Positions 23,484 through 36,092 of a stretch of DNA of 64,000 bases are shown piece by piece. The position numbers and the translations under genes were made by a program. The notes under the pieces are model-generated. The model did not search any database. It was not told the DNA's origin and was given only the letters and a program-made list of their open reading frames with translations. Positions within the stretch are counted from its first letter, which is position 1. The number at the start of each line of letters is the position of its first letter. This stretch comes from Impatiens glandulifera (lineage: Eukaryota > Streptophyta > Magnoliopsida > Ericales > Balsaminaceae), in assembly GCF_907164915.1 (NCBI RefSeq), contig NC_061864.1, positions 9,121,889 to 9,185,888 of the forward strand, given 5' to 3'.

Positions 23484-25592
23484 GTGTTTGATAACCCTGA
23501 AATTGACATTGGAATTGGAGGGTTCAATTTCAATTCTTATGTTTGTTAGACACTCTAATATTAAAAATTGAAATTGGAATTAGAATTAGAGTTCCAATGA
23601 AATTCAATATAGTGTAATTTGATAGTTCTCAATTCCAATCTTTTTAGGTCGGAATTGTAATTCCAAATTAACACGTTTTTTATGTTTTTGACATGTTTAA
23701 CATGTTTTTCACACATTAAACACGTGTAACACATTTTAAACACGTTTAACACGTTTTTCACACGTTTAACATATTTTTATATTTTGGCACGTTTAACACA
23801 TTTTTGACACGTTTAACACGTTTTTGACACGTTTAATACAATTTTCACGTTTTTAATACGTTTAACACTTTTTGACACGTTTAACACGTTTTTGGCACGC
23901 TTAACACGTTTTTGACACATTTAACACGTTTTTCACGTCCTTGACATGTTTAACACGTTTTTGACACATTTAATATGTTTTTCACGTCCTTGAGACGTTT
24001 AACACGTCCTTGACACGTTTAACACGTCCTTGACACGTTTAACACGTTTTTGACACGATTAACATGATTTTCACGTTTTTAACACATTTAACACATTTTT
24101 GACACGTTTAACACATTTTTGGCACGTTTAACACGTTTTTGACACGTTTAACACGTTTTGACACATTTAACACGTTTTTCACGTCCTTAACACGTTTTGA
24201 CACATTTAACACGTTTAATATGTTTTGACACATTTAACACGTTTTTTACATTTGGAATATTTTGCACGTTTAACAAGTTTTTCACATATTTAACACGTTT
24301 CTGGCACGTTTAACACGTTTTTGACACATTTAACACGTTTTTTTTTTATGTTTTTGGTACGTTTAACACGTTTTCACGTTTTTACATTTTTGACACATTT
24401 AACACATTTTCACGTTTTTATGTTTTTGACATGTTTAACACTTTTTAAACCTATCAAAACATGTAAAAAATATGTGAAACGTGTTAAAACGTGTGAAAAA
24501 CATGTAAAAAAAGTGAAAAACATGTGAAAAACGTGTTGAACTTGCCAAAACGTGAAAAACATGTTAAATGTGTCAAAAATGTGTAAAACGTGTTAGACAT
24601 GCCAAAAATGTGTTTAACGTGCCAAAAACGTGAAAAACATGTTAAACGTGTGAAAAACGTGTTAAATGTGCCCAAACATGAAAAACGTGTTAGATATGCA
24701 AAAACGTTTTAAACGTGTGAAAAACGTGCAAACATGTTAAACGTGTAAGAAACGTATTAAACATGTTAAAAACATGCCAGAAACGTGAAAAATGTGTTAA
24801 ATTTGTTAAAATATGTGAAAACGTGTAGAGAACATGAAAAACGTGTTAAACTTGTTAAAATGTGTGGAAAACGTGTGAAAAACATGTGAAAACGTGAAAA
24901 ATGTGTTATACTTGTTAAAACGTGTTAAAAATGTGAAAAACGTGTTAAAAATATGAAAAACGTGTGAAAATGTGAAAATGTGTGAAAAATGTGAAAAATG
25001 TGTTAAAACGTGTGAAAAACGTGAAAAACATGTTTATCGTGTGAAAAATATGTTAAACATGAAAAACGTGTTAAATGTACCAAAACGTGAAAAAACGTGT
25101 TAAACGTGTCAAAAATGTATACAACGTGTTAGACATACCGAAAACGTGTTAAACGTGTGAAAACGTGAAAAACATGTTAAACGTGTGAAAAATGTATTAA
25201 ATATGTTAAAAATGTGCCAAAAACGTGGAAAACGTGTTAAACTTGTTAAAACGTGTGAAAAACATGTTAAATGTATTAAAAATGTTAAAAACGTGTTAAG
25301 CATACCAAAAACGTGAAAAACATGTTAAACATGTGAAAATGTGTTTTAAGTGTGAAAATGTGTTAAACATATCAAAAACGTGTTTGAAACGTGCCAAAAA
25401 CGTGTTTGAACGTGCCAAAATGTGTTAAACATGTCAAAAACGTATTAAACGTGCCAAAAACGTGAAAACATATTTAAAAAGTTAACATTTTGAACCAATA
25501 TTTTATTTTACAAACATAGAAATTAGAATTAAATTACAATTCTATCATTTTCCCAAACATAGGAATTGGAATTGAATTACAATTCTAGAATC
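23484..25592. repeat. Foldback satellite: two inverted arrays of CACGTTTAACACG units
   Basis: The left arm (about 23660-24440) is dozens of copies of a unit of about 20 bp, TTTAACACGTTTTTGACACG. The right arm (about 24445-25480) carries the reverse complement (CGTGTTAAACGTGTCAAAAA), so the whole block can fold back on itself. Outer flanks also mirror each other imperfectly: AATTTCAATTCTTATGTTTG at left against the reverse complement of CAAACATAGGAATTGGAATT at right. No transposase-like ORF lies inside; the short open frames encode only periodic Leu/Thr/Phe peptides. The structure resembles plant foldback elements with subrepeated arms. No target-site duplication could be fixed. Confidence 0.8.
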
Positions 25593-25624
25593 TAGTATAT
25601 ATATATATATATATACACTAGATT

Positions 25625-28600
25625 CTCCATCCATGTAGATAGTCTACCTATTACGTTTGTTTATCTTATGAGATAAAAGATAGAACTATGTTCATCTCCC
25701 AAAAACAAAAAAATGACTATTAATAGAGAGTTGAAAGACTTAAACCCCACCTATATCATAGGTTCCGATTTAGATCCAAATTCAAGATTGAGAGAAGATT
25801 TGAAAAATAACTTAATGAATCGTTCTTATTTCAGATTTATGTATGTTTGTAAGATTACAGTTTATCTCAATTTATCAAACTAAAGAATAAAAATTTAGAT
25901 GAAAGATTATAACAATTAATTCAAGAATTTCTTATTGTTTTATAAATAGCTTTAGATACATTTATTTATTTATTTTTTACTTCTTCAATCCTTCTAATCC
26001 CCAACTCTTCTGCATATATACTATTATTGTTCAGATATGAAGGGAAGATAGCGTGCAGTGTAAACCACTTTTGGTTTTGAGCCATTTAAATATAATTTAT
26101 ATATGTGAAGAAATAATAATGGAAAAATATAAGTAAATATATATAGTCACTTCAAGAAGGTGGGAAAGAAAAGAACAAACACAATAATGGCTATAGCCAA
26201 TACCATTTCAAGCACTCACATGAAATTTTTATCAAGTAATTTGTCGTTTTCTCAAAATAAATGAATCAATGAATTGACCCAACACATAATTAAAATATTA
26301 ATCATAGAGAAAATTTAATTCGAATGTATAAGTATTTTTAACTTTTCTTTTAATGATAACTCGAATTTATGATAAGGTCCGAAGTATACTTTCAAACTCT
26401 GTAATGCATATTTGTGGAACAATTAATTAATGTCAAACCAAGGGTAAACATTTTATGTGTTATATTATTACATGATCTTGCTAGCTCTTATTATGTGGGT
26501 ACAATATGCAGCCTTTTATGGACTCTGTTTATTTAATGGGTAAATTCAAGCTCTGAGTTTTTAGACAAACTATCATTGAGAATAAATGAATTTAATTGAA
26601 TCCGTTTGGGAATATGGCATGCTGAGAAATCATAAATTCTTCAATAAATCAATGACAAAGCTCGATTTTATCGCATGGGTGAAAAATATTCGCATAAATT
26701 ATGGTTCCAGAATTCAATTATACATGAATTATTATTTACATAAATAGTATGTAATTTTGTATTAACAAATTCATTATGCCAAATCATTTTAAAATGTACA
26801 AATTACAATATCATCAAATTGAATGATCACTAGATGATATTTCTTGAATTTTGCTCATGGTTAGTTCCATTTATAACTTGTAGATTTATAACTCATTCTT
26901 TAGAGTTCTCTTCCAATTTGGATATGGATTGAGATTCTTTCACTTCTATAGATTTAAAAAAAAAAAAGTTATATATTATTTGAAAACATTTTTTTAAAGC
27001 TGAATTTGAGTTTGAGTTTGGATTAGAAAACATGATCTTAATTAAACGTTCATATTTTTTTTTTGAGTTTTGAATTGAATAAAAGTATGAGTACGAGTCT
27101 GAGTTTAAATGAGAAAACATCGATTAGTTTATTAAAAAGTACTTTATTTTGTAGATCTACTTAAATAACATTTTGATACAAAACATTTAATTTAATTTAA
27201 TGCTAAATTAAATATATCAGACAACCCTACAGTAAAGAAAAAGTTTTATGTGATCTCTTAACACATAATATAATTAGACATAAAAAGTGTTTCTGATTGG
27301 AATGGATCAATTATGGAAAATATTATTATGTGAGACGATGTATATCTTCGAAATTAAATTGTTAAAGTTTAAAATAAAATTGTGTTATTTGTATAAGTTT
27401 TTTTAATAGAATTAGATGAATAATTTTTAGCTTAAAAATGAATAATAAAAGAAAGAGAGTAAGTTACAGAAAATTTAGATTATAACAATTTTTTTTTCAA
27501 ATGGATATTTTCTTAGTTTTTGGCAAAATTATTATTTTTCTTTTACCAAATATCACCTTTTTGCTTTCCATTTTTTTCTTTCTCAAATATTGGCCTTTGT
27601 TTTCCAGACATATCCATTGAAGGAGGGAGGCCATAAAAGGCTTCAGCAAAATGCTACTTAGCCCATCATAGAGATATATATTAAGTGGAAAACCTTTTAG
27701 TTCATGAATTATATTTTATTTTATTTTATTTTAAAAAATTAAATAAATAAGAATTGAATATGTAACTTTTCAACTATTATAAATAAGTTGCACAGTAATT
27801 TCACAAGTTAATTAATCAAAGAGAACACCGATTGTGAACAATATTAAAATGATAAATGACGTTTACTAAAATTACAGTAACTAGAAGAGTAACTTCAATA
27901 TTGACAGATCTCTTTATTATATATAGAAATATATATTTTTGTTACATTTATAATTAACATGTTCCTTATACAAATATAAATTTAGTTTTTCAAGATCATG
28001 ATGCTCTGGCAACTAGCTTTTTTTCTAAACAGCTTGTCCGATTAAAAAAATTATCATGATTGAAGAATCATATATATAATTAGCATATAATTAGCATACA
28101 TTCTGATGCATGCAGGTCACGGTAAACATAAATATTATTACATTTACAGTCACTGCCACCACAAAAGAATAAACCCACTTTAATTAATACAAGCATTAAT
28201 ATGATTAGTTAAAATATAAAAGAACAAATTAATAAACATAAAAAATGTGACAAATTAAACATATTATTAAGGGGGTTCATGGCACAAGAAGATCAAAACT
28301 GTTTAGGAAAGTTTTTCTTCTTCTAATTAACCGATAAATGATCATTATGATTTAGAGAAAATAATTTAAACTGGTTGAAAAGTGATTAACCAAGAAAATA
28401 ATTAAGTATCTAAAAAACATTATAAAGACTAGTTTGAATCTACCCAATGAGTACTGAATATTGGCCACTCAAAATAATCATGGTAATATTATTATTGCTC
28501 AAATAATAACTCCGAAAATATTATGCTAGCTTCTTACATTTATAAAAATAAATAAAAAATAATTCTGATATATATTTATGTGAACCGGTTTTACCATTAT

Positions 28601-29217
28601 TTCTTTTCTAGAAAAAACATATTTTAAAATGAATCATCAAAAATATTGTTAAAACCCTAATTTATTTAAGGTAAAAAGGTTATTTTTCAAAAGAATTTGC
28701 TCTAAAATTTCATTTAATTTGCTCAATTTGTTTGCTGAGTTTTCAGTAAATGGCTCATAATGAGTCTTGTAGATATTTTTTTTCTAAAGAAATGTTTATG
28801 AGTCTAATTGAATGAAAATACTGTAAAGCAATGATAATTTTTTGTATTATCCATCTAATTATTTGTACAAGTTTAATTGGTTTTCATCAGTTTATCACAT
28901 GTAAATCAAATAATTTAAACAAATTCAAATATATATATACTGAAGAATCAAAATTAAGATGAAATTCTCTATGTGTTGGAAATGAATACAATTATATATC
29001 AACAACTCTCAATTACTAAAATACAGGAAAACACAGATCCACATCAAATTAATTATAATAACAACAACCAAGACCAGACCCAGTTGTAACTTTTACCCTT
29101 TTTAAATAAAATAAGCTGGTTTCTGGTACATGACAAATAATTAATTTTTTTTTTTTTAATTCTGTCTTGTCTGATCTGATTCAAATGTCTCAGAATCTCA
29201 CTTAAACTTGTCTTCAT
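25625..29217. other. Gene-free AT-rich region
   Basis: I see no gene, RNA gene or bounded mobile element here. The 25587-25624 border is a perfect inverted repeat, GAATCTAGT, around a TA run. The final 200 bases are probably the 3' untranslated region of the GARP gene. Confidence 0.45.
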
Positions 29218-30740
29218 TCACAAAGTCAAGTCTAGGGCACTTCCCTTTTGTCTATGACCATCTTCCTGATCCTCAATTTTACTCCTATATTTTAAGCATG
29301 ATGATGAAGAAGAAGAAGATGATGGAAGAAAAGAAAGAGACAATCCTAAACCCTTCTTAATTACCTCATCATCATCATCATCATGATCTTTAGTACTTCT
29401 TCCACTTATTTTCAAAGAGAGGTCCAAATCTAGGTTATCTTCATGATCTCCAATCTTTCTTTTCAACCCTTTTCGCTTCTCTTCTAATAATTCTGTGGGA
29501 GCCGAATTAGATTGCTGGTGGGCTTGCATTTGCTTAACAATATCATCACTTAAACTCTTTTGCAATAATCCTCGGTTTCCAAGTTTAAGGATGTTCTCTT
29601 GAAGATGTTCGGTGTTGGATCTATGATGAACTCCGGTTGATTGAGATAACTGATCGTTAAAACTATAACTTCGTGAATAGCGATTTCCTCCTGGCCAACT
29701 TGAATTGGAAGAAAATGAAATTAATTACAAAAAGATATGTTAAAATGAATAAGAAAAATTGTAGTAAATTGAGCAACCTAGTTTTTTACCTAAAATTGGA
29801 AATGGGAATTTGAGTGAAAGTTTGTAACACGGGAAGTTGGCTAAAGTTGAAAACTTGATCTCTACCACTCATGAGAAGGCCTTCTGTTGGCATAGCTGTC
29901 AAGATAAAGAAGAAGGATTTTATTAACAGGGATTTATCAAACCCTAATTTTTACTTACTATGAGTAATTAACTATATATATATATATGTACCTTGATTTG
30001 GGTCATCTACCTTCTTGCTTCTATACATCTGATGAATGAAATAGATCAAATCAAATGTATAAAAGTTGTTATTTTTACTAAAAATGGAAGCAAAAAAGTG
30101 AGATTAATTATAACCTGAAGATGGCTCTTGACATGAGCTATGCTGAGCCCCTTTACATTCATCGTTTGAAGAACAAGCTTAGGTGTTGCTCCTTGAAGGA
30201 TCAAAATAGCAAGAAAACAATCCATCAAAAACAATTGATTTCAAGATTTGTAAATCAAAACAAAACTGATAATTAAAAAGCATATATATAGAAGATTGAT
30301 AAATGAAATAAGTGTACCCTTTAAAAAAAAGAAGGATTGAAGATATTGAGTAATGATTATAACTTATAAGTAAGAGAGGAAATGGGAAATTAGGGTTTGA
30401 GAAATTGAGTTGACTCACTATCTTGGCCACCTAATCTCTGAACAGCATGAATAAAGCAAAGATGGAGATCGGGTGTCCAACGAAGCCTGGGATTCTTGGA
30501 ACGAATGTATTGTCGGACAGATCCAGAGTTGTTGCTGTTTGTTGTCGTGTTTTTGCTCATCTTCTCATCATCTTCATCATCATCATCATGACTCTCCTCA
30601 TGATGAACTGTTCTACTCTTCTTATTCTTTCTCTTGCTCTCTGCTTCATCAATTAATTCTTCTTCTCCTTCTTCCTCCTTTGTGTCATATTCTTCTTCCT
30701 CTTCATCATGATCATGAGTATTGTTTTTACTCTCTTTCAT
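29218..30740 (-). CDS. GARP/G2-like MYB transcription factor with EAR motifs
   Basis: Five exons, complement(join(29218-29698, 29790-29895, 29992-30028, 30115-30191, 30419-30740)), 340 aa, all GT-AG. Residues 10-60 are a highly acidic Asp/Glu tract broken by a basic patch (KRKNKKSR). The MYB-like GARP domain spans about 75-140: VRQYIRSKNPRLRWTPDLH, then the second helix-turn-helix with ATPKLVLQTMNVKGLSIAHV and KSHLQMYRSKK, the SHLQMYR signature. Three EAR-type repression motifs follow: LDLDLSL (270-276), LGLSLSF (298-304) and LDLTL at the extreme C-terminus (336-340). The protein is therefore probably a nuclear repressor recruiting TOPLESS-type corepressors (inference). It resembles the Arabidopsis At2g40260/At2g42660 group, whose biology is little known; KANADI is a more distant relative. 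Confidence 0.93.
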
Positions 30741-30769
30741 TCTTTCTTTCTTTTTTTGTCTGTTTTTGG

Positions 30770-30793
30770 AGAGAAAGAGAGAGAGAGAAAGAG
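30770..30793 (-). repeat. CT-rich tract in the GARP 5' leader
   Basis: A GAGAGAAAGAGAGAGAGAGA run on the plus strand, CT-rich on the coding strand, lies 30-53 bases before the start codon. Such tracts are common in plant leaders and bind BPC-type GAGA factors. Confidence 0.6.
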
Positions 30794-33117
30794 GGGAATT
30801 TGTTTTGGTAGGAGAGGAGACTAAGAAGAAGGTTCAGACATGCTTCAAGGTAGGAAGAAGAAGGACTTGAAGGAATTTACTGGGAATGAAAATTGTTGCC
30901 CTCTTTCTCAAGCATATAATAATATTATTAATAATAATATAAATAAACCTCAAGCATTTCTCTTTCTCTCTCTCCTTTTTCTCATATATGTAATATGTTG
31001 ATGCATAGGTTTCATGTGCATGCATGGTAAAAGCTCTGCAAATTCATTTCTAGCCACAATCAGGATGTCTACTTTTTTTTCATTATTTTTATCTTATAGA
31101 ATTTCTTAAAAAATTTCCTTTTTAAATTCAAGAGATAACCGATTAACTATTAATTAAAAAAAATTGTAACTTCAATTTCAATGTGGTAGATTACATGAAT
31201 TTATGAACTTAGGGTTATGGTAAGTGTTCATCATCACGGATAATTTAAGAAAACAACGTTGATCGTTTGTACAAATTTTTAAAAAAAAAATCCTTCTTAA
31301 TTTGAAAGTGATGACAAGTATCTTATGACCCATTTTAATTAATTAATTAATTAATTTGCTTAATTATATTTGAAGCATAAATATTAGTTATGTGGAATTG
31401 TGTGAGGCATCTTGTTGTCTTTCTACCGTTGATGGTTGAATTTAGGGAAAGGGACATGGCAGGTTAGTTTGCAACTAAATAAGATTATTTTAGGTAAATT
31501 TTTTAAGCAGAATTAATTAGTTAGGAGGAGTTTAATTTGGGGGAGTATGTAAAGTAATGCATGAAAATTTGAGGTGTCCTTTTTCTAGAAGGATGTGATA
31601 TTTTATTAATCCATAGTTCACCTGAAGATCACAAGTAACTAATTAAAATCATTAAAATAAGTTGTTACATATTTTCTTATTAGTTAAACCAAAGACACAT
31701 TAACCTCAAAATACCTCATCAAGAAACACCTAATTTTCAAATCAATGTATGTCATTACTGTTTAAGTTTTGTAGAGACTCAAATCAATTTGGATTCGATA
31801 TTTCTCAATCAATACAGCACAGACATTTACATGTCTAGCAATCAGGTTGTAACCTTTGTTTTTTTTTTTCTCAATGATCTTCTCGACCTTGATATCAATC
31901 TCCTCCTTTCATTCAACTAGCTAGGATGTTAGAAAAAAAAAATTCATCCATTCATTAGATTTGAGACAAATTATGGGTATTTTTGCTATGTAAATCACAT
32001 ATTAAACATCAAGTACACCATTAGCTAGGTTAAATCTTGCATATCCTTTTGTTAGAATTCCAAGTTTTTTTATTATTATATTTTTCAATTTTGTAACAAT
32101 AATTTCCTTATAATCTGTACTTTTGTTCTCCTCTATACAATAATTTTTTTATATTTTGGTTTTGCTTTTAAAAATATTTGTGTTTGGGTATTTTTTTTTT
32201 TTAAAGAATGATGTATCAAGTCTAATTCTTCTCTATTTTTGGATGATGGAAATAGATAGTTTTGGTTATTTTAAGTAAAATATTGATGAGATCATGATTT
32301 GTTGGGGGGTAGAGGAGGGAGAAAGGAAAAAAAAGAAACAAACAAAGAATAGAAAATAGATGACTCATGACTATGTGGATAAAGACGGATACATATATAG
32401 AAAAGTAAATCAAATAAAGACTATTGACTCCATTTACAAATATTTTTATTTTTGCCTATTCTTTGAAACAAAATTTATCAATACAGAAAGAGACTGAAAT
32501 GTATTTATATATATTAAATTTTGTTTATTTATTCTTTATCTCAAAATATTTTTAGATACAAAAGTAGGTCCACCAATTACTAATATCTCGTAACACCTCC
32601 TTTCTTTCCTATATAAATTACTTGATCTCTTTTTCTTTGTGTGGCGTCTGGCAATGGTATGAACAACATGATCATGAAATACTTTTCAAAATGACACTTT
32701 ATTTTTTTGTTGTTGTATGAAATTAAATCCAGTGGCCCTTAGAACTATTATTATTCTTCACTCGTGTGGATACAAAAAATATGACCTAGCTAGCTAGGTC
32801 ACATGTTCATAAAAAAAAAAGCAAGAGAGAGAGAGAAAGGGTTTATTTTTGCTGCCAAACTTCCATGGCGCTGTGTTCACGGGGATCTTGAAGGAATTTG
32901 CAGACCCCCATGAAAAGAGAAAAAACCTCCATCCGTTTGCACAACTACCTTAATATATACTCTTTTTTCTTTTCCTCATCATATCATACATACATACAAC
33001 ACTATTTTCATTTAATTAATTAATTAATTAATTGGTATTTTCCTAATGAAATTATTATCTGATCTTTTTAATGGATAAAATAAAGAAAATGATGAATTCA
33101 TCGATCTGGATATATTA

Positions 33118-33150
<33 letters not shown>

Positions 33151-35855
33151 GGCTGGCAGGCAGGCAGGTTATGGCTTGTGATGAATATTAAAGGACAAGG
33201 GTTTGGTCTGTAAAGATTCATTATCTTCTCCTATCAGCTGTAAAGTCAACTTCCAACACCACCCTTGTTTTCTTCTATTTATTCATTTTCTATTTATTAT
33301 TTTAAATAAGAATATCTTTATTTATTTGTGAAATGTGCATGAGAGAGAGAGAGACTACGTGAATCCTATTTATGCGGATCGATCTTACTCTTTTGAGCAT
33401 GTCTGTCGATTTCCTTCTTCAATTTTAATACCATATATATCTGCATATACATATATTTAGAATCTATATATGATCTACAATCATATATTAATATATATGA
33501 TCATCGATTTTTTTTTAATATAAGTTAACTAACAGTTAATTAATTATGACAAGGTCAAGAAAAAAGAAAAGGAAATTAATGTATAACCTAGATCATTCTC
33601 TAAAAAAGATTTCTCAAGATTTCTTAAATGTTGTCCATATATAACCCTAAAAATGTAAATTTATAAGTCGCGAATCTAATGAACTTTTAAGCTAAGATCG
33701 AATAAACATATAAAAAAGTGAGCTAGGTTCACTAAAAAGAATTGTTTTTACTTTTTAGTGTGAACAACTTAACATTATAGAATTTATTGCTTTGTTATTT
33801 TCAATATTTTGGAGAGGATGGATTTCTTAGTTTTAATATGAGACATCATTTTAATTTAGTGTGAACATTGTGTTTTTTATAAATGGTAAAACCATATTCT
33901 ATGACTGTAATTATAGATATTGTTAATGCAACCATTTAAAATATAATTGTTAATCTAGGAATAAATCATTCTTCAAAAATGAATACAAATTTCATAATAA
34001 AACAATAGTTTGTTTAGAGTGACAGTCGTTTAACTAGTTTAACCGGATCAGGTATTTGTGTCACTGCTCCATTTTACCTTGAACAGATATTACATCATCC
34101 TATATTTATTTATTATTTATATTTTATAATAATTTTAAGTTTACTTCTTTATAAAATATAAATATTTAATATATTACAATATATAATATTAAGAAATTCC
34201 TTTATATATATTTTTTTAAAATATGATATAACGGTGCGCTACGGAGATTCCCAAAACAAAAGACGGAGATAGTAATAAAAATAAATGCTCGAAACAGAAT
34301 GAAACAGAGATGATAAAAGCATTCCACACCCGAATATGCACCATTGTCTTCCCTAATTACCTATCTCCATAACGATCCATCCATCCTTAATTTTTTTCAA
34401 TTAGATTGGACTCTTCGTAAAAAATAAAAAAAAAAATAAAAAATCAATTAGATAACAAATCACTTCAGTAAAACAAATAATCAAAATATATTTTTGATAG
34501 ATCTTCCTTTGAGAGAGAATATAAAATCATAATTAATTTAACAAGACATATTTATTTTATGTTCATGGCGAGAAATTATAAAATCTTTTTATTCTACTTA
34601 ATTTTAAAATAGTTTAATTAAGATAAATAAAAAAAATGAATGAAAAAAACATCTTTTGTTTTGGTGAAAAATGAACAGATTACCAATATCCAGTTTCTTC
34701 TATTTTTTTTATGTCGTCTTTGTCGTTATCTTCATTATACTTAGTATGCAAATTAAAGTGATAATTTTGTAAGATAGAAAATCAACTCTCATAAAACTAA
34801 TAACAATATTTAAATGTTCATATATAAATAAAGAAAGAATAAGTAGGAGATAATAATAATAAAGAGTGTAATACAATTCAATCTCATTAATTATTAATAA
34901 ATTATATTCATGGATATAATTATAAATCACATAACATTTAATAAATTCCCTCGAGAATTTTATTAAAGAAAACACATATTCCTAAGTGTCACAATCATAG
35001 GTTAAAAAAATGCTACGTACTTAACAAATCTAGCCAATCACCGTCGATCTCAGCGGGGTAGTTGGCATCCAACGGCCACATCCTTATAATATATTTAGTA
35101 AATTAAGTAATTAGGTTATTGATTAATTAATTAAATTGCGAAACGTATGCATGGGGGGACAGCATAATAGGGGAATATTATTTGAAAATTTGAATAATTC
35201 CAAATCCATTATCCGTCTCCTTATCAAGCATTTTATTGGACCCATTTCAACGACATTGTACCTACTCTTCTCATATGATCAAGGGCTCGTTTGACCCGGG
35301 TTTACTAAATCTAAAATAATTCAACATGTCTATTAATCCAGTATATATATATATATGCATAATGCATGCATGGTCATAAACATTATATGTTAGTGGTAAA
35401 ATAATATACAAACATTATCTTCCACTAAAACCACTTAAGGTTGTGATAATTAACATCTTAAAATTAAAAAATAAATATATTATTACTTATATCAATTGAT
35501 TAGCTACATTCTAATTTGCTCTTCCCCTTTATGATTAATTATTTTGTTTGAGCTCATGGAAAAAAATGTGAAAATAATTGTGACTTCCATATAAAAAATT
35601 TGGTTTTAGGTGAGATTTGAATCTATAATTATAAAAAAAAAATATATTTTAAATCACTAATAAATTTAACTAAATATTTTTATTTTTATTTTTCATTAAT
35701 GCGCTCCATTGGCTTGTATATGTCGATCAAAATTTTGTCATTTGAACTTAGAGTCTTAGACTGGATCAATTTTTAAAACATATATTATTTTCAAACCAAT
35801 GTTTTGGACATGTAAGCAAATGGATATTTGAATTACACAATTTAGATAGATCTAA
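30794..35855. other. Gene-free AT-rich region
   Basis: Only small open frames of low-complexity composition occur; I support none as genes. TA microsatellite at 33126-33150 and TTAATTAATTAATTAATTAA at 33012-33031. A GC-richer island at about 32860-32930 and another at about 35030-35085 (CAGCGGGGTAGTTGGCATCC) stand out, but I cannot assign them. Confidence 0.45.
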
Positions 35856-35957
35856 AAGCCCAATAAAGTTGGGCTTCTACGTGCCATTTCCTGGACTTCG
35901 TTCATTTTAAATAGGAGTGGAAGGGCCCGAATTAGGTGGGCCATGATGGAGTGGGCC
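35856..35957 (+). promoter_or_regulatory. Site II cluster in the BUB1/MAD3-like promoter
   Basis: A perfect inverted repeat AAGCCCAA-N5-TTGGGCTT (35856-35876) is followed by AAGGGCCCGA (35921-35930) and two TGGGCC elements (35937-35942, 35952-35957), all within 240 bases of the start codon. TGGGCC site II elements are bound by TCP factors and are typical of cell-cycle and growth genes. Confidence 0.7.
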
Positions 35958-36092
35958 CGGAAGGGGTCTAACTATAAAAATTATTACCTTTTTGACCCAA
36001 CAAGCCCGCGCCTACAAATTCAAATCAGGTTCTCTCTCTCTCCTTCTTCTATATTCCAATCCCATTCTCTACTGTTCGAAGTACGGGGGGAA

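Noticed and set aside
24321..25303. Several 60-70 aa open frames rich in Thr, Phe and Leu
   Set aside because: They are translations of the foldback satellite and share its period.
32860..32930. GC-richer island that might be a small RNA precursor
   Set aside because: I could not find complementary arms or a known miRNA sequence in it.
35943..36092. Upstream in-frame ATG extending the checkpoint protein by 50 residues
   Set aside because: The stretch overlaps site II promoter elements and a CT-rich leader, and the added residues show no family resemblance.
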